A stretch of DNA of 64,000 bases from NCBI RefSeq assembly GCF_018446385.1, contig NC_055996.1, forward strand, positions 131,426,532 through 131,490,531. Direction: 5' to 3'. Shown piece by piece: positions 1 through 12,881 of this stretch. The notes under the pieces were generated by a model, which was given only the letters and a program-made list of their open reading frames with translations, ran no database searches and had not been told where the DNA came from. A program made the position numbers and the translations under genes. The stretch is from Zingiber officinale (taxonomy: Eukaryota; Streptophyta; Magnoliopsida; Zingiberales; Zingiberaceae). Each line of letters starts with the position of its first letter. Within the stretch, counting starts at the first letter, position 1.

Positions 1-2590
1 ATAGGGGTTATAGGTTTGGAACAAGAAATGAAGAAGGAAAAACTAGCAAATGGAATTTTACAATAGCATATGACCTTATACTAGCTAATATGTTTTTGAA
101 GAAAAAAAACATTTGATCACATTGAAAATTAGAAATAATAAATTACAAATTGACTTTCTTATAGTCAGAAAAAGGATGGAAAAATTTATAAAAATTATAA
201 GGTCATCCCTGGAGAAAACTTAACTACCCAATATAGGTTAGTAGTGTTGGATATATTCCTCAATCATATTTTCAATAAAAGGAAATATACACGACTTCTA
301 AAATTAAGTGGTAGAAGTTGGAGGACATGGGAAGCAAAATATTAAAGAGAAGGTTAAATACAAACATTATGTGAAATATATAGTGACTCTAATACGACGT
401 AAGATAAGATGATATCATTATTGAAAATAGTAGCTAAGAGTGTACTCGGTGAGTCAAAGAGACATGCACCACCAAGGAATATTGATAGTAGAATGAAAAA
501 GTATAAGAGAAAATAAAAGAAAAATGAACAACTTATAACAAATTATATATTTATAAGAACAAGAAAAATTTACAAATATATATAATAACTAAGAAAGAAA
601 TTAAGATAATTAGTGAAATAAGCAAATAATGAAACTTTTAAATGGATATATCAAAAATTGTATAAAAAAAAAGAGAAATAGGAATTTATAGAATAGCTAA
701 AGTGAGAGAGAGGAAGAAAAGAGATCTTATTCAAATAAGATATATTAAAGATGAATGCAATAGATTCTGTAAAACAAAAAAGTGAAATTTGTCACCTTAC
801 CCCTCCCACACACACACACACACGACTATTCTACACCATTGGGAGGGAGTAAATCAGGAAATCGAAGTTAGTCATCACATGATAAGGTAATTCCTCAGTC
901 TTTGTCAGGATTCGATCTTTGCTCAATTCAACAAACCTGTCATATGATAACCAATTCAGTTATTCCCTGGGTACTAGTAAATGATAGAGAAATAAAAGAG
1001 CTATGAAATAGATATTTTCATCAAATTTTTAATGAAAATTTATATGACCAACTTAACTTAGGTAATTCAAGTAGGTAAAATAAATATAGAAATTTAAATT
1101 TTTATCATAGAATTCAAATTTTATAAGTAGAACAAACTTTAAATAGGATATAAAATGATAAAACTGTTGGACCAGATGGCACTTTAATAGAGGTATGGAA
1201 GTGTTTAGGGAACAAGATTTTGAATGACTTATAAAATTATTTAACATGATATTGAAAATGAAAAAAATGTTTAATCAATGGGTACTCTAGTCCCCTTATA
1301 TAAGAATAAGGGAGATTGTATAAAATTATGTAAACTATAGGGTATTAAACTAATAATTCATACCATAAAATTTTGGAAAAAAGTAATAGGAAAAAGATTA
1401 AAGGAAGAGACCACGATAACCGAAAATCAGTTTAGGTTTATGTTGGAAGGTCGACAATAGAAATTATATATTTTCTCAAACAACTAATTGAAAAGTATCA
1501 GGAGTAAAAGCAAGATCTACACATGGTATTTATTAACTTAGAAAAATTTTATAATAGAATCTCAAGAGAAATTATATGGAGGATTATAGAAAAGAGATGT
1601 GTTAGCGTAGTATATATCAAATCAATTAAGAATATATGTGAGGATGTAATGATCAAAGTGAAGATTTCAGATGAATTAATTGAAGTATTTCTAATAAAGA
1701 TAAGATTACATCAATGATCAACTCTAAATCTCTATCTTTTACATTAATTATGGACGAACTCATTGAATAAATTCAAAATACAGTATCGTGATATATATTA
1801 TTTACAGATGATATTATTTTAGTAAATGAGACATATGAAGGAGTAAATGTTAAACTAAAAGTTTGGTAGGAAATACTAAAAGTGAAAAGTTTTAAGCTTA
1901 GTAGAGTAAAAATAAAATATATGAAATTTAAGTTTAGCAATATTAAACGTAATGAGATAATTATTAAGATAGAATATGACGAGTTGTCTAGAATCAAAAG
2001 CTTTAAGCATTTAAGATCATTTTTAATTTGTAAAACAATAGAGAGATTAAGAGAGATGTCTTATATAAAATACAAGTATAATGGTTGAAATTGAGGAGAG
2101 CGTCAAGTGTTTTTTGTGATTATAAAGTATCTCTAAAACTTACAGAGATGTTCTGCAATACAGTGGTTAGACCTACTATGTTTTATGACGTTGAATGTTG
2201 AGTATAACTCGAGCACATGAGTAGAAGATGAGAGTTGCAGAGAAGAAGATGTTAAGGTAAACGCATGGATATACGAGGATGAACAAAATAAAAAATAAGA
2301 GCATGAAAGAGAAAGTCAAAATTGTATCTATTGAAGGAAAACTCTGAGAGACACATTTAATATGGTACGCTCATGAACTTAAACAGCCAATAAATATTCC
2401 TGTTAAGCGATGTGAAATTATGATAAATATGTACATCAAATGAGTAATAGGAAGACTAAAAAAGAATTGATCAGCAACAATAAGATAAAATTTATTTAAG
2501 TATAAATGATGATATAGTAGGAAGATAGAGTCTAATGACATATAAAGATCCATATAACCGACCCCACCTAATGTTAGAGTAAAAGATAAT
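1..2590 (+). mobile_element. Decayed RTE-like LINE (endonuclease end plus reverse transcriptase)
   Basis: Pieces of a plant non-LTR retrotransposon polyprotein can be read in order across all three frames. From 1 to about 350 is the end of the endonuclease region (GTRNEEGK, then KVIPGENLTTQYR). At 415-520 is a linker with VAKSVLGESKR. At 1523-1717 is the RT core start (FINLEKFYNRISREIIW), then a degraded MDEL segment near 1750 and the FTDDI catalytic box near 1800 (the family usually has FADD). From 1880 to 2560 is the RT thumb and C-terminal part with KLSRVKIKYMKF and the final HELKQPINIPVKRCE segment. Many stops and frame changes separate these pieces, and the base composition has drifted strongly to AT, so the copy is old and inactive. 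The 5' part lies outside the window. The exact 3' end and any tail are not clear. RTE-like rather than L1 is judged from remembered motifs. Confidence 0.85.
788..972 (-). mobile_element. Possible SINE-like insertion inside the LINE
   Basis: LINE-like coding reads up to about 780 (IKDECNRFCKT) and resumes at about 975 (LVNDREIKEL). The stretch between fits nothing in the LINE. On the minus strand it contains GATCGAATCC, similar to a Pol III B box, and a (CA)n run at its other end. No clear target site duplication was found, so the SINE label is tentative. Confidence 0.3.
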
Positions 2591-5223
2591 TACAATCACT
2601 TCAGGCGGCCCGGTATCACCGACTCCCTGGCCTGATATAGGCAGATAAATCATGAAGGCATTTTGCCCTAACACAGTAACACCCAATGAGATATTTTATA
2701 TCTATTGAAAATTGATCCCAAAATCTATTAGAGTAATTAATCATACAAATACTAACAACTGTGCTAATATATGGAGCTAAATGGATTCCACTAGTAGGAT
2801 AATATTAGGTTGTTGGTAATAAAATTTGAGATTTAAATATTTTTACAAAAACTTGAGTGAATGCTTATAATTTATATAAGTCATTATTCTAATCTACTGA
2901 CAACATATATCAATTTCTTATCTATATATTCAATGACCATATCAATTAATTATCACCTTTTTATTTATGTAATATAATAGTCGCGCAACTGCTATTATTT
3001 TTATTTTCGGTCTCCACTACTATTTCAATATAGTAATGATTATTTTTTTATCATTATAACGAATCCAAATATCCTATAAAAAAAATATAAAAATTAACTA
3101 AAAACATAAATCATCAAGCATTATATCAATACGTGCCTTCATCTCGTTGTAGAACCGAAAAACGAAATCACTTTTCTTTTTTTCCTTCATTCTCGTAGGT
3201 AAATGTGGCATTTACTCTTATAATACTGAACCTTTCAATTTTGAATATCTATATTAACAAAATAATAATTCGTAGGTCACGTTAGTTTCCTTTGAATAAT
3301 TGTAGTAGGATTTTAATACACTTTATAAATATTATGCTAAATTAAAAAAAAAAATTGATTACATGCTTTTAAAAAATTAAAAAGGGAGATTAATAGGCCT
3401 CCATTCTACCGGGCTTTGTCATGGTCCAAATGCTAATCAATTGCAAGTCCGAATTGAGTCATATTGAATAATTGACTCATGACATGAGGAGATTAAAATA
3501 ATTAATTTTCTTCTGGATTCAATCATTCATAATAATATGAATAAAATTGTCTTTCATTCCTTCATACGTCTAAAATAAATATATATAATCATCTTTTACT
3601 ATAATAAATAAAATAATATTTGTCCTCATGGACGACTGAGTTGGTACCCGAATAGTAAATTACCACATAAAAATAGGGGACAAATCCTCGAGATAATAAT
3701 CCCCGAGCTCTCTCACATAAAAAGACATCTCTCGATCATCATAATTTAATTCCCTTCCAAATACTTTGGTACATATATGAAGGGGCGCTTAAAGCAAACG
3801 AATTATTTTTTACCACGTGAATAAAATGACCTTGCCTCCATTGATATCATATAAAAGGAGTGACATTTAAATCTAGATAGGACAAATATCTTAGGATAAC
3901 TTTTAATTGTGCATAAATTCTATTCGAATCAAAAGGAAAGTCATCTACTTAAAGAATTATTCAATCAAGTGGAAACACCTAGATTATAAAAAAAAAATAG
4001 AGAGATAGATAATAAATTTGCCTTTTAATCATTTTCTCTTATTTTTCATGAGTAAACAAATAAAATAATCAAATTAGTAAAGCCAAGTCTATATAAAAAA
4101 TATCCTTCTAAGAAATAAAAGAGATAAATGAAATGGTATACTCTCGGAGCTTCTCTCTTCTAAACCCAAGCCTAACATTTTAGTTGAACTTCATTAAGTT
4201 CAAGTGAACTCATCATCATCATCATCATCATCATTATCATCGTAACCTCAACAACTACCTCTAATAGACGAAATCCATCTTGAATGAACTATTTCTTTCA
4301 TCTCAAAGAACTAACCTTAGCCTCTAAAAATCACATCCATCTCAATTGAATTAAGTGTGTTGTATCTAGACTAAACTAAGCGATTCATATTAGCTTCCAC
4401 TCACCTCAATCGACCTCAAATTAATTATATAAAATGAGACTATGCGTCAACATTGTAGTGGGAATCAAACAAATAAATGTATCATATATTCTATATATAT
4501 TTTATTGCCATCTCAATTAACAAAACCATATCTAATTTTTTAATAAATCACTTTAGTACATATAATTAGAGGTGTCAACTAGATTACAAATAGATTTGTA
4601 ATCTTGCATTTTGAACTATTAATTAATACCCCCAAATCCAAAAACCAGATTACAATTTAATTAAATTATTAATTAATTAATTAATTAAATCTATAGGGAA
4701 GATAAAGGAGGAGGAACTCCAACGGATTCGGTCGGATTTCTTTGTCGATAGAACATGCTCCGTCTTCCTCCAAACTACGATTAATCATTTATTTAATAAT
4801 CTTTAAATTATTCCCCAGCAAATCAACTGCATGCCACGTAGACAGCATGAATTAATGCTCTTAATCTTAAAATTATCAATCAATAATTAAAATAATTAAG
4901 GACCCACGTCCGTAATTAGCGCTGTGCCAGCTCTTGGAACTCAAAAGAGGCCTTGCGTCAACAAACTCCATGTCCTTTCTTTTAATTTTTTTTTCATAGT
5001 TAAGCTTTCATTAATGGAAATTTGTCGATTAATTAAATCATACTTATTCTCTATTATTGACAGCAAAATGTACATAATAATTTTATTAAAAACAGAGATT
5101 AGAACAAGAGATGGCACCATGCACGCGAAGCAACGCGACTCGATTAATTAAGAATTAATTAAACTCGATCGGCGATTAATTAATCAAACAGCAACTTTAA
5201 TTAGCTAGATTTTAATTAATTAA
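2591..5223. other. AT-rich intergenic DNA
   Basis: No coding region, RNA gene or clear transposon was recognised. It contains scattered TTAATTAA-rich stretches (about 4660-4690 and 5030-5225) and one ATC microsatellite. The last 300 bases lie downstream of the SAUR stop and so include its 3' region. Confidence 0.6.
4211..4241. repeat. ATC trinucleotide microsatellite
   Basis: About ten ATC units with one interruption, seen directly. Confidence 0.9.
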
Positions 5224-5634
5224 TCAGGAGCACGCGTAGTAGTCGACCAGCTCGTCCAGCGACTCCGGCGGCGGCTCGGCGTTCTCCAGCATCCACAGCA
5301 AGTGCTCGAAGAGCACCACCTCGCAGCCCACCACCGTGCCGCCGCCGGAGGCGGCCGGGAGGTCGCCGCCGGTGCGCTCGACTAGGACCTTGAAGAGCGG
5401 GTGGCGGAGCAGGTCGGCGGCCACCAGGTAGCGGCGGCGGGAGCGGCCTACGTAGACGGGGTGGAGGCCGGCGGGGACGACGTCGGCGCCGTGGAAGGAG
5501 CTGGCGGAGGAGAGATGCTGATGCTCCTCCTCGTCGACGGCGGAGGAGGAGGCCCCGCGGCCGGAGATCCTGCCGGAGGAATGCCACCGCTTGATCATGC
5601 ACTTGAGCTTGTTCAGCTTCCCGGTCATCGCCAT
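5224..5634 (-). CDS. SAUR family protein, SAUR76/77/78-like
   Basis: Single-exon gene for a 136-residue protein. The SAUR domain covers about residues 53-133: VPAGLHPVYVGRSRRRYLV, then HPLFKVLVER, then CEVVLFEHLLWMLENA and DELVDYYAC at the end. The CEVVLFEHLLWMLEN block and the basic start (TGKLNKLKCMIKRW) are typical of the SAUR76-78 branch rather than the PP2C-D-inhibiting SAUR19 type. SAUR proteins are small growth regulators; members of this branch have been linked to both auxin and ethylene responses. A Ser/Glu-rich linker lies at residues 28-48. The gene is very GC-rich while its flanks are AT-rich, as is common for monocot intronless genes. Start at the first Met; a second Met two codons later is possible. 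No convincing TATA box was found; the leader is CT-rich on the coding strand. Confidence 0.9.
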   Translation of the reverse strand: MAMTGKLNKLKCMIKRWHSSGRISGRGASSSAVDEEEHQHLSSASSFHGADVVPAGLHPVYVGRSRRRYLVAADLLRHPLFKVLVERTGGDLPAASGGGTVVGCEVVLFEHLLWMLENAEPPPESLDELVDYYACS

Positions 5635-7426
5635 GGTGGAGCTTGGCCGGAGAGAGGGAGAAGGGGAGAGGTGGGAGAGGTATGTAAAGGGAGGGACAGT
5701 GCGGTTTTGTAGACCGAGCCAACCGTCGACCGGTCTTGCCGGTTCAAAATTTAGTAGTATTTAAAATATAATTTAATTACCTGTATATATTTTAATAATA
5801 TCTACTTAACTATCAAAAGAATCTATTTTAAAATCTATTTTAACATTAATAATTTTTAATTCATCTATAAATTTACTTTATTTATTAAAAAAAAAAACTA
5901 GTTCAACTGCCGGTTCAATTTTAAAAGCATGTCCACCGGCAAGATGGGAAGCTGCCAGCTGAGGGAGACAAGATGGTAAGTGGGGTATAAATGAAATTTA
6001 AGGTGAGGATTTTAATTTATTAATTTATTCTTTAAAAAAATAAAATATGACTTTCTAATTAACATTCTGTTTCTCTTCATTGGAAATTATATTGATAATG
6101 ATTATGGGTGTCATAATTCATGTGATCCTAAAAGGAATATAAACTTCATTTCAGTTGGCTATGGTGGTAGCTAATGATCTTTAAGAACACATCACAAAAC
6201 TGAAAGCTTAGCTGCTCTGGCAGTTGAACTAGCTTTAGTACGTGCTGAAACTTTAAGTTAAAGATGGCTTAATTGTTCTTGTCAATTGAAAGAATGACCT
6301 ACCAAACAAAGCCAAATTAATTAGCCTCTTAGTCTTAATGACTGACCCAGCTAACAAGTTGCAATCTAAAGACTTGAGCAATCAGCTGCAGGAACCAAGG
6401 GAGTTGAAACGGGCACGTAAGCAATTCTGAAAAATAAAATAAATGCCATTATCATGAATGGTTGAAGTGATTCAAGCTATTGTTTGGTCTAAATCAAACA
6501 GATGTCAGAGCTGTCAGGTAGTGGGATTTGATTCATTCACAGACATGCAGGATCATCAAGTGCATAATGATTGTGTATTTAAATATTCAAGGAACTACAA
6601 GACAAAGGAGAGAAACGTGAGCATGAGAATGGAGACATGAACAGCTCGATTGATCTAGTGAAGGCATGAGTTGGGAGTTGGTCTAGGGACACGAAGACAC
6701 AGATGGAGGAACAGTATTCCTTTTTGTTGGTTGAGTCCACCCACATGAGTTCCATGCTCCTGTGTTTGGCTTGCACAGCCCCCTCACATGAGTTCCATAC
6801 TGAGGAGATGAAGCCAATTCGCCAGTATGGAGTAGTAGCAGACATGCATTGTATGTTCTCTCTCTCTCAAAATGTGTGCTACTGTTTTAAAATAATCAAA
6901 ATAGGACTATGTTATACAATAATAGAATGCTACAAGAAAACAAAAAACTCACCCTTGATCCAATCAATGCTCAGTTATGATTACATGAGAACAGACAACC
7001 AAGAAGAACCATAAAATAACAGGAAGTTTATAACAGTCACTGCAAGAGTAGCACGCATCAGGTTCAAGCATGTTTTAATTGTAACAACTACATCATGTAA
7101 CAGTATATGATGACAAGTAGTTAATAGTTAGTAGAAACATGTCAACAACATAAGCAATATATCAAGCCCCTTCGAAAATAGGATATTCAAATGTTTAATC
7201 AGTTAACCGTAGCTGACACAACTGATTCTCATTATCTCCGTAAGCATTGCTGCCTGAAACAAACGGGGAAAAGGGAGGTACCATCTTTCACAATGTTAAA
7301 TACTTTAGGCAAAAAAAATGGCTTAGCCATTCAAATGGAAGAAGATGACTTACATTTGCCTCTTAGTTACATAGTATAAGGTCCCTTGGCACTATTGGAA
7401 GAAGATGACTTACATTTGCTTCTTAT
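5635..7426. other. Intergenic DNA between the SAUR and ERF-VII genes
   Basis: Holds the SAUR promoter (right of 5634) and the 3' region of the ERF gene (left of 7427). Two short CCGGTTCAA-type stretches at about 5735 and 5910 hint at an old MITE, but no clean terminal repeats were found. No other gene was recognised. The 60-bp duplication at 7337-7456 is listed separately. Confidence 0.5.
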
Positions 7427-7456
7427 TTACATAGTATAAGGTCCATTGGCACTATT
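7337..7456. repeat. 60-bp tandem duplication across the ERF-VII stop codon
   Basis: Units 7337-7396 and 7397-7456 differ at only three positions. The right-hand unit contains the last codons and stop of the ERF-VII gene (minus strand). The left-hand unit is a copy of that end, now in the 3' untranslated region. Confidence 0.95.
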
Positions 7457-10400
7457 CTCTGGCATTGACAGGAGATCTTCAAAGTTCCAGAGATCCATAT
7501 CACATATATTCTGAATCACATCACTACTTAGAAAGTCTGAGTTACCACTGTATGGATAAGGCGCCTGCACAGAATTCATGGGATTGGAAAAAGAGAGTTT
7601 GAGTGCAGAGTTATCAGAAGGAATTAGTTCTCCAGCATCATTTTTCAGTTTCTTCGGCGGGGAACCTTGAAAGCAAGCCATTTCATCAGCTCCAGTCATG
7701 ATTGAAGCAAGAAATGCTGTGATCTCAGGAGTTTTAACCTCGGTAACACGGCTATTGTTGGAACCATCAAAAAAGTTGCTTTGTTGATCAGAGTGTAAAT
7801 TGTTTGCAGGTCCCCCAGTTGGTAGAGACTGTTTCATATTGGTGAAGGAATTCATGAACGATTGTCCAATAGGTACTTTCTCTTCAAGGAAGTCAAAAGA
7901 ACAGAAATCTTGATCTGGTTCATTCAGGAAATTGGTAAGATTATTGAAGTTGAACTTCTCAGGTTGGCTAGGCTCGCGTACTTTTGTTGCATTCAATTTC
8001 AGTGGATGATTTTGAATAGCTGGTGGTGTCTCATCAGGGAAGTTCACCTTAGCTTTCTTGCCACGGATACGACGGGCTTCATTATCATACGCTCTTGCAG
8101 CTTCTTCGGCAGTGTTGAAAGTTCCAAGCCAAACACGAACTCCCTTACAAGGATCTCTAATTTCAGCTGCCCATTTTCCCCATGGGCGCTGTCGGATCCC
8201 CCTGTATTGGGTCTTTCTCTTCCTCTTGGCACACTTAGCTGCAGGTCCACTGAATTCGACTGGTTTCAGTGCATGTGGTGCATTTGCTGCAGCTTAGTAG
8301 AATAGCAGTTTGAAATTTAGACCATTTGCAGTGTGATTATTATTAGTTTAGGGAAAATGAATGAAAACCAAGATAGAGTTACAAAATCAAAGAGTCTAGC
8401 AATCTAGCATATAAAAGAAAACCTTACTAGGAACCAGATTTGGATGCAACGTTCCTGCTTCCAAAATAAGAAAAATGATAAGAATGAAAAAGCATGAGCA
8501 AATAACATTTTCATTTCTAGGGAATATCATAATATGTTCGATAGCAGTCTCAACATTTATACTAGTCCAACAGAGAGGCGACAATAACAAACAAACAAAA
8601 GACCTATCTATTTTTGGTTATCTATACATATCTTATCCAATCATTGAACTTCATTCTAAGGCCATAACACCAACATTACCATTTTCTTTATTAATAGTCT
8701 TAAGAATAATTTAATTTGGTCTTATTCTACCCAACAAATCAATCCTAATCTCAGCATGTCTAATTATACAATCACATTAACATATCCATATCATCTTTAA
8801 TTTGTTTCCTCTCATTTTATTGGATACTGGAGATATGCCTAAATTTTCTAAGATAAGGGTGTTTTTTAAGCTTTCTACTAAAATCAAACATTCATCTTGG
8901 TATTGTTGTCCTACCCCACACTCCTAGGAAGTTATTGTTCTATAAAGAGACTATATCTTACTTAAACAGCCTCAAAATGCTAGCTTTCACCTTACATCAG
9001 TGTAACACTATCATAATAATTTTAACCATTTTTAATCAGGAATAGAATCCAGGTAAGAAAAGCATATTGCCTTATGTTTTGCCACAAATTTGAAGTTATG
9101 AGCTAATTGCAGGCTTCGGATGAGTCTACCTTGGAGAAACATATGCTCAAATTACAAATTGAAGCATAATAGATATGTTTAATTTTTTGTTTCATCAAAC
9201 TGTTACATAAACATTCTGTGGGCCAACCCTTACTGTGAGAGATAACTTTATGTTTCCAAACCAATAAAGAAAGTTGATTGTTCACACATTTAATACCACT
9301 AATTCAAGTATGCAAGCCGTGACAATGATTAGTCCTTTTACTAAAAAAAAAAAAAAAACAAACAATCAATTAAAAAAAGAAATAACTCTAAACTTTTACA
9401 CAAAGAAAACAATCAATTAAAGAACATAGATAATTCTTATTCATCTAAGTGGCCCAATTCGCTCAAATCCTTCTATCTGAATTGGTTTGATTTCTTCTGG
9501 ATTCGTGATAATTTTTCAATCCCCTATGAAACTTTCCCAATTGGCATTGATGTTATTTTGCTACATTGTTTATTACCTTGTATTTGTTGATATTATTCCT
9601 ACTTGTGCCTACCATGTATATATGGTGGGGGATTTACATTCTTATTTGAAGATGATGATTGTGCACGAGTATTGTGCAATTTCAAGTATTCAAAATACAA
9701 CAATTTTTTACCCTACTCTGTTCCATGGTATCATGGTGAATTCTCAACCCTTTAGTGTATCCCTTGTGTTTTATGTTTGAGTTGAAGCTCTAGGATGATC
9801 ATGGCTTGCCCCTCTCTTTCAACATGACTCCCTTTCCATCTTCTCTGCCATGATAATTAGTTGGTGATGACAATGCTTCTTCCATTGTATTGTCGCTGCC
9901 TTCTTCGTCCACTGCAAGTATGCCTATAAGGCCTGAGGTGCTTCACTAGGTTAGTGGATCTAGCTTCCTTTTCCTCACGGAACTGCTCCAACACTCCCCT
10001 CTTCACAGCCTTTTCGATCCCAAAACTTCATCCTTGAATTCCCACTGTCGATCGACAACTACATCATCCAAGTCATTCTCGACTTGGAGAACAACCTTAT
10101 CCTATGTGATCCTCAATCAGAGAATGCCCACTACATGCTCCTCTACATCTGTTGCTCTACATCACGCTGATGTCACATCTAACTACGACCAAGTCCAAGA
10201 GATTCACTTCCTCCAACTAGACTCCCGTTGAAGTCTCCCTACAACATGAACCACATCCAACTCCTTACAACTTGCAGATAGCGAATGGGAATCACCTTCC
10301 CAACTAACAAATCAAGGTCCTTAGACCCAAATTGACGATAGCACACCGGATATTGACAACAATACATCACCAACTCCGAGCCACCTAAATTGTCAAAGTT

Positions 10401-11882
10401 GATCCTCCACGCTATCAGCAACTTTGCACCACCTACTTGCCAAGATTCATCCGAACATACACCAAGATTTGCTTCCCAAATTGACACTAGAAAATTTCAT
10501 TTGCATGAGATGCAAATTGAAGATTCTTCCAACATCTTAAATTTGAAGGGGTGTTAAAAGAAGGAGATTGTTCTCAATCACCTACCTGATTCCCTCTGAT
10601 CCTCCTAGTCAATTTGGTTTGATTTCTTCCAAATTCATCTCTAATTATTTCAAAATCTATCTCTGGTACTTTCTTGATTCATAGTAATGTTATTCTCCTA
10701 TTTTGTATATTATGGTATTTGTTGTATTATTCCTACTCTTAACTACTATGAACGATGTGATTTACATCCTGATTTGAGGATGATCACCGTGTATAATATT
10801 GTACTATTTCAAGGACTGAAATCCCAACAACTTTTTCTCTCAAACTCTCACAAGCATGGTATACAAAATGCACCTTAAATACTGTACCAAAACATTGTAA
10901 AAAAAAAGGCAATGGCTACCTAAAAAAGAAAATCTATTACCAAGGTTGAAAAGTGAAACCATTCCAAAGAAACAACTTTGTGAATAGGAAGAATAGCCAC
11001 ATTAGACGAAAATAAAGAAATAAGTATGAGATGGAAAAACTTCAAAGGGAAAAAACAATCTCCATTCTCCACAAAATCACTTAATATAAAGAAGTGTTTT
11101 CTTCTTTTTTGCAAAAGATAAACAAAGAAGCTTCAATATGAATCATAGACAGAAGATTACTCCTTTAGAACTGGATGAAAAGGAGCAAACCCCCAAATAA
11201 AGTAAACCACATAATCTTCCCTGCAGAAAAGAAGCAATTGAAAAAGTTACAGTCACCAAACAAGAAAAGGAGTAAAGTGAATTCGAAAATATTTGTTGTC
11301 CGAAATGATGCTCATCCTCGAAGTAACAATAGGCAATAGAGAAACGGGAAAGGATGTAAGGCAAATCTCACCTTTAGCAACATAGGGAATAAATCTCTCC
11401 AAACAAGAAGAAAAACTTACTATGATTTAATATTTCCTAGTTCCTGGTAAAGGGAAGAAATTCGGTAAGAAATCAAAACCAATTAATCAATATCAAGCTC
11501 TGAGAAGAACTGGATGAAATCAAAATTACCAATCCTTTTCACCAATGCAGATTAAAAAGTTGAACAAAAAAAACCTAGAAAAGTTCACAAAGAAAAAAAA
11601 AACTATTTTTTTTCTCCACGGAACAATACCTTTGGATGCGAAAGCAAGCGGCTTGTGGTTGACTACCTCCACATCAGACTCCATCAGCTCCTCCTCGAAC
11701 TCCTCGAAGTCCTCCTCGAAGTCATCTTTCACCGCCGAGCGCCACCCGCCGTTCTTCTTCTTCTTCTTCCCCGCCGCACTAGCTCCGCCCTCCTTCAGAT
11801 CCGACCACAGGCAGTCGGAAGTTAGCCACCACGCGGGCCTACCCACCGGAATTAAGTCAGAGATGATCGCTCCTCCGCACAT
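7427..11882 (-). CDS. Group VII ERF transcription factor (RAP2.12/RAP2.2-like), two exons
   Basis: Exon 1 is 11882-11630 and exon 2 is 8292-7427, joined in phase 1 with GT-AG borders to give 372 residues. The protein starts [12 protein letters not shown], the conserved N-degron of group VII ERFs: after Met removal, Cys2 is oxidised by plant cysteine oxidases and the protein is degraded in air but stable in hypoxia. The frame continues 5' through AAG to a TTG, but only the ATG at 11882 gives Met-Cys, so that start was chosen. A basic cluster (AKRKRKT, residues 105-111) precedes the AP2/ERF domain (about 112-170) with [18 protein letters not shown] and WLGTF. The C-terminus is acidic and aromatic (DLWNFEDLL, about 351-359), like the activation region of RAP2.2/2.12. 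It should bind GCC-type and hypoxia-responsive promoter elements. The 3337-nt intron carries an old LTR element. Confidence 0.93.
9415..10858 (+). mobile_element. Small non-autonomous LTR retroelement fossil in the ERF-VII intron
   Basis: Two diverged direct repeats of roughly 300 bp (about 9415-9724 and 10552-10858) share an ordered set of matches, e.g. TTTGGTTTGATTTCTTC, a TGTATTT/TTTGTTG stretch and GATTTACAT-CTTATTTGAAGATGAT. The left repeat is followed by TGGTATCATGG, close to the usual initiator-Met tRNA primer site. The right repeat is preceded by a purine-rich GAAGGGGTG tract and begins TGTTA. The roughly 830-bp interior has no recognisable gag or pol. Together this fits a decayed, copia-style non-autonomous element. 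Its ends are approximate and it is old and broken. Confidence 0.6.
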
Positions 11883-11938
11883 CTTCAATCGCCGACTCCC
11901 CTTTTTGTTCTCAAAAACACCGCTGAGAGAGAATGTTG

Positions 11939-11948
11939 CTATATATAG
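11939..11948 (-). promoter_or_regulatory. Likely TATA box of the ERF-VII gene
   Basis: CTATATATAG lies 57 bp upstream of the start codon. The sequence is palindromic, so orientation is taken from the gene. CT-rich leader follows. Confidence 0.6.
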
Positions 11949-12881
11949 AAAGGGAGAAAGCTGAGGGATTGGCTTTATATTCTATTGAAATTACAGAAAC
12001 AAGGGAAGGTTAACGTATCCAATAATCAAATTTTGCTAAATATTGATAGGGAAAATTTTATTTTACACCTCATATTTATTTTCTCTGACAAAATAGTTTT
12101 AAACTTACGAGCGCTACGCTACCAAATTATTAGGGTTGTTTGTTTAATTTTCAAAGAAATTGGATGTAAAATAATTTTTTTGCACAACTTTTGGAAACAT
12201 TAATTATTTATAATTTAAAATCCAAGGAATATAATTATGTTTTTCTTTCCATAATATGCCACGGAAAATGCATTCAATTTGGCTACTTGGCATATTTTTC
12301 ATTTTTAATCTTATTTTTTAAGAAGGTTGTAATTTTAAAAGAATTTTATATTAAAATAAAAATAAAATAGATATTTTGTGTTAAAGCAAAATTTAGCTGA
12401 ATTAAAAATTATATTCAATTTGTTTTTTTACTATATTGACTTAATTTAGTATTATTACCATATCATAATTAAATTTTATTTTAGATTTTTTTTAATTATT
12501 TAAAAGTTTAGAAAAAAATAATTTATATTCAAACAAGGGTGGATATTTTTATTTTTGCAATACGTCATTCATCTTATTTATTTGGACAAGATCTAAAAGA
12601 AAATAATATGTATTTTTCTTCTTTTTTTTTCATTCAAATTGAGTTAAAAAAAAAACTAAAAGAAAAGCGTACGTCTGCATCAAGAAGCATCCAACTATTC
12701 ACTACTTAAACGGAAAAAGAAATATTATATTATTTTCAAATTTGTAATATAAAATTTAAAAAATGAAGGAAATATTATATTGTTTTCAAAATCTGATATA
12801 TTACTGATTATAATGATATTATTTTAAACCAAATAAAATTTAAAAAAAAGGATGATTCTTTTGATGTCCACCGTCGGATCA
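11949..12881. other. AT-rich intergenic DNA between the ERF-VII and PME genes
   Basis: Contains the distal ERF-VII promoter and the 3' region of the first PME. Long A/T runs, no gene or clear repeat seen. Confidence 0.6.

Noticed and set aside
5705-5960. Possible MITE in the SAUR promoter
   Set aside because: CCGGTTCAA occurs twice but no terminal inverted repeats or target duplication could be drawn.
6458-7014. Short open frames right of the SAUR gene
   Set aside because: No domain, no codon bias like the neighbouring genes and no splice support.
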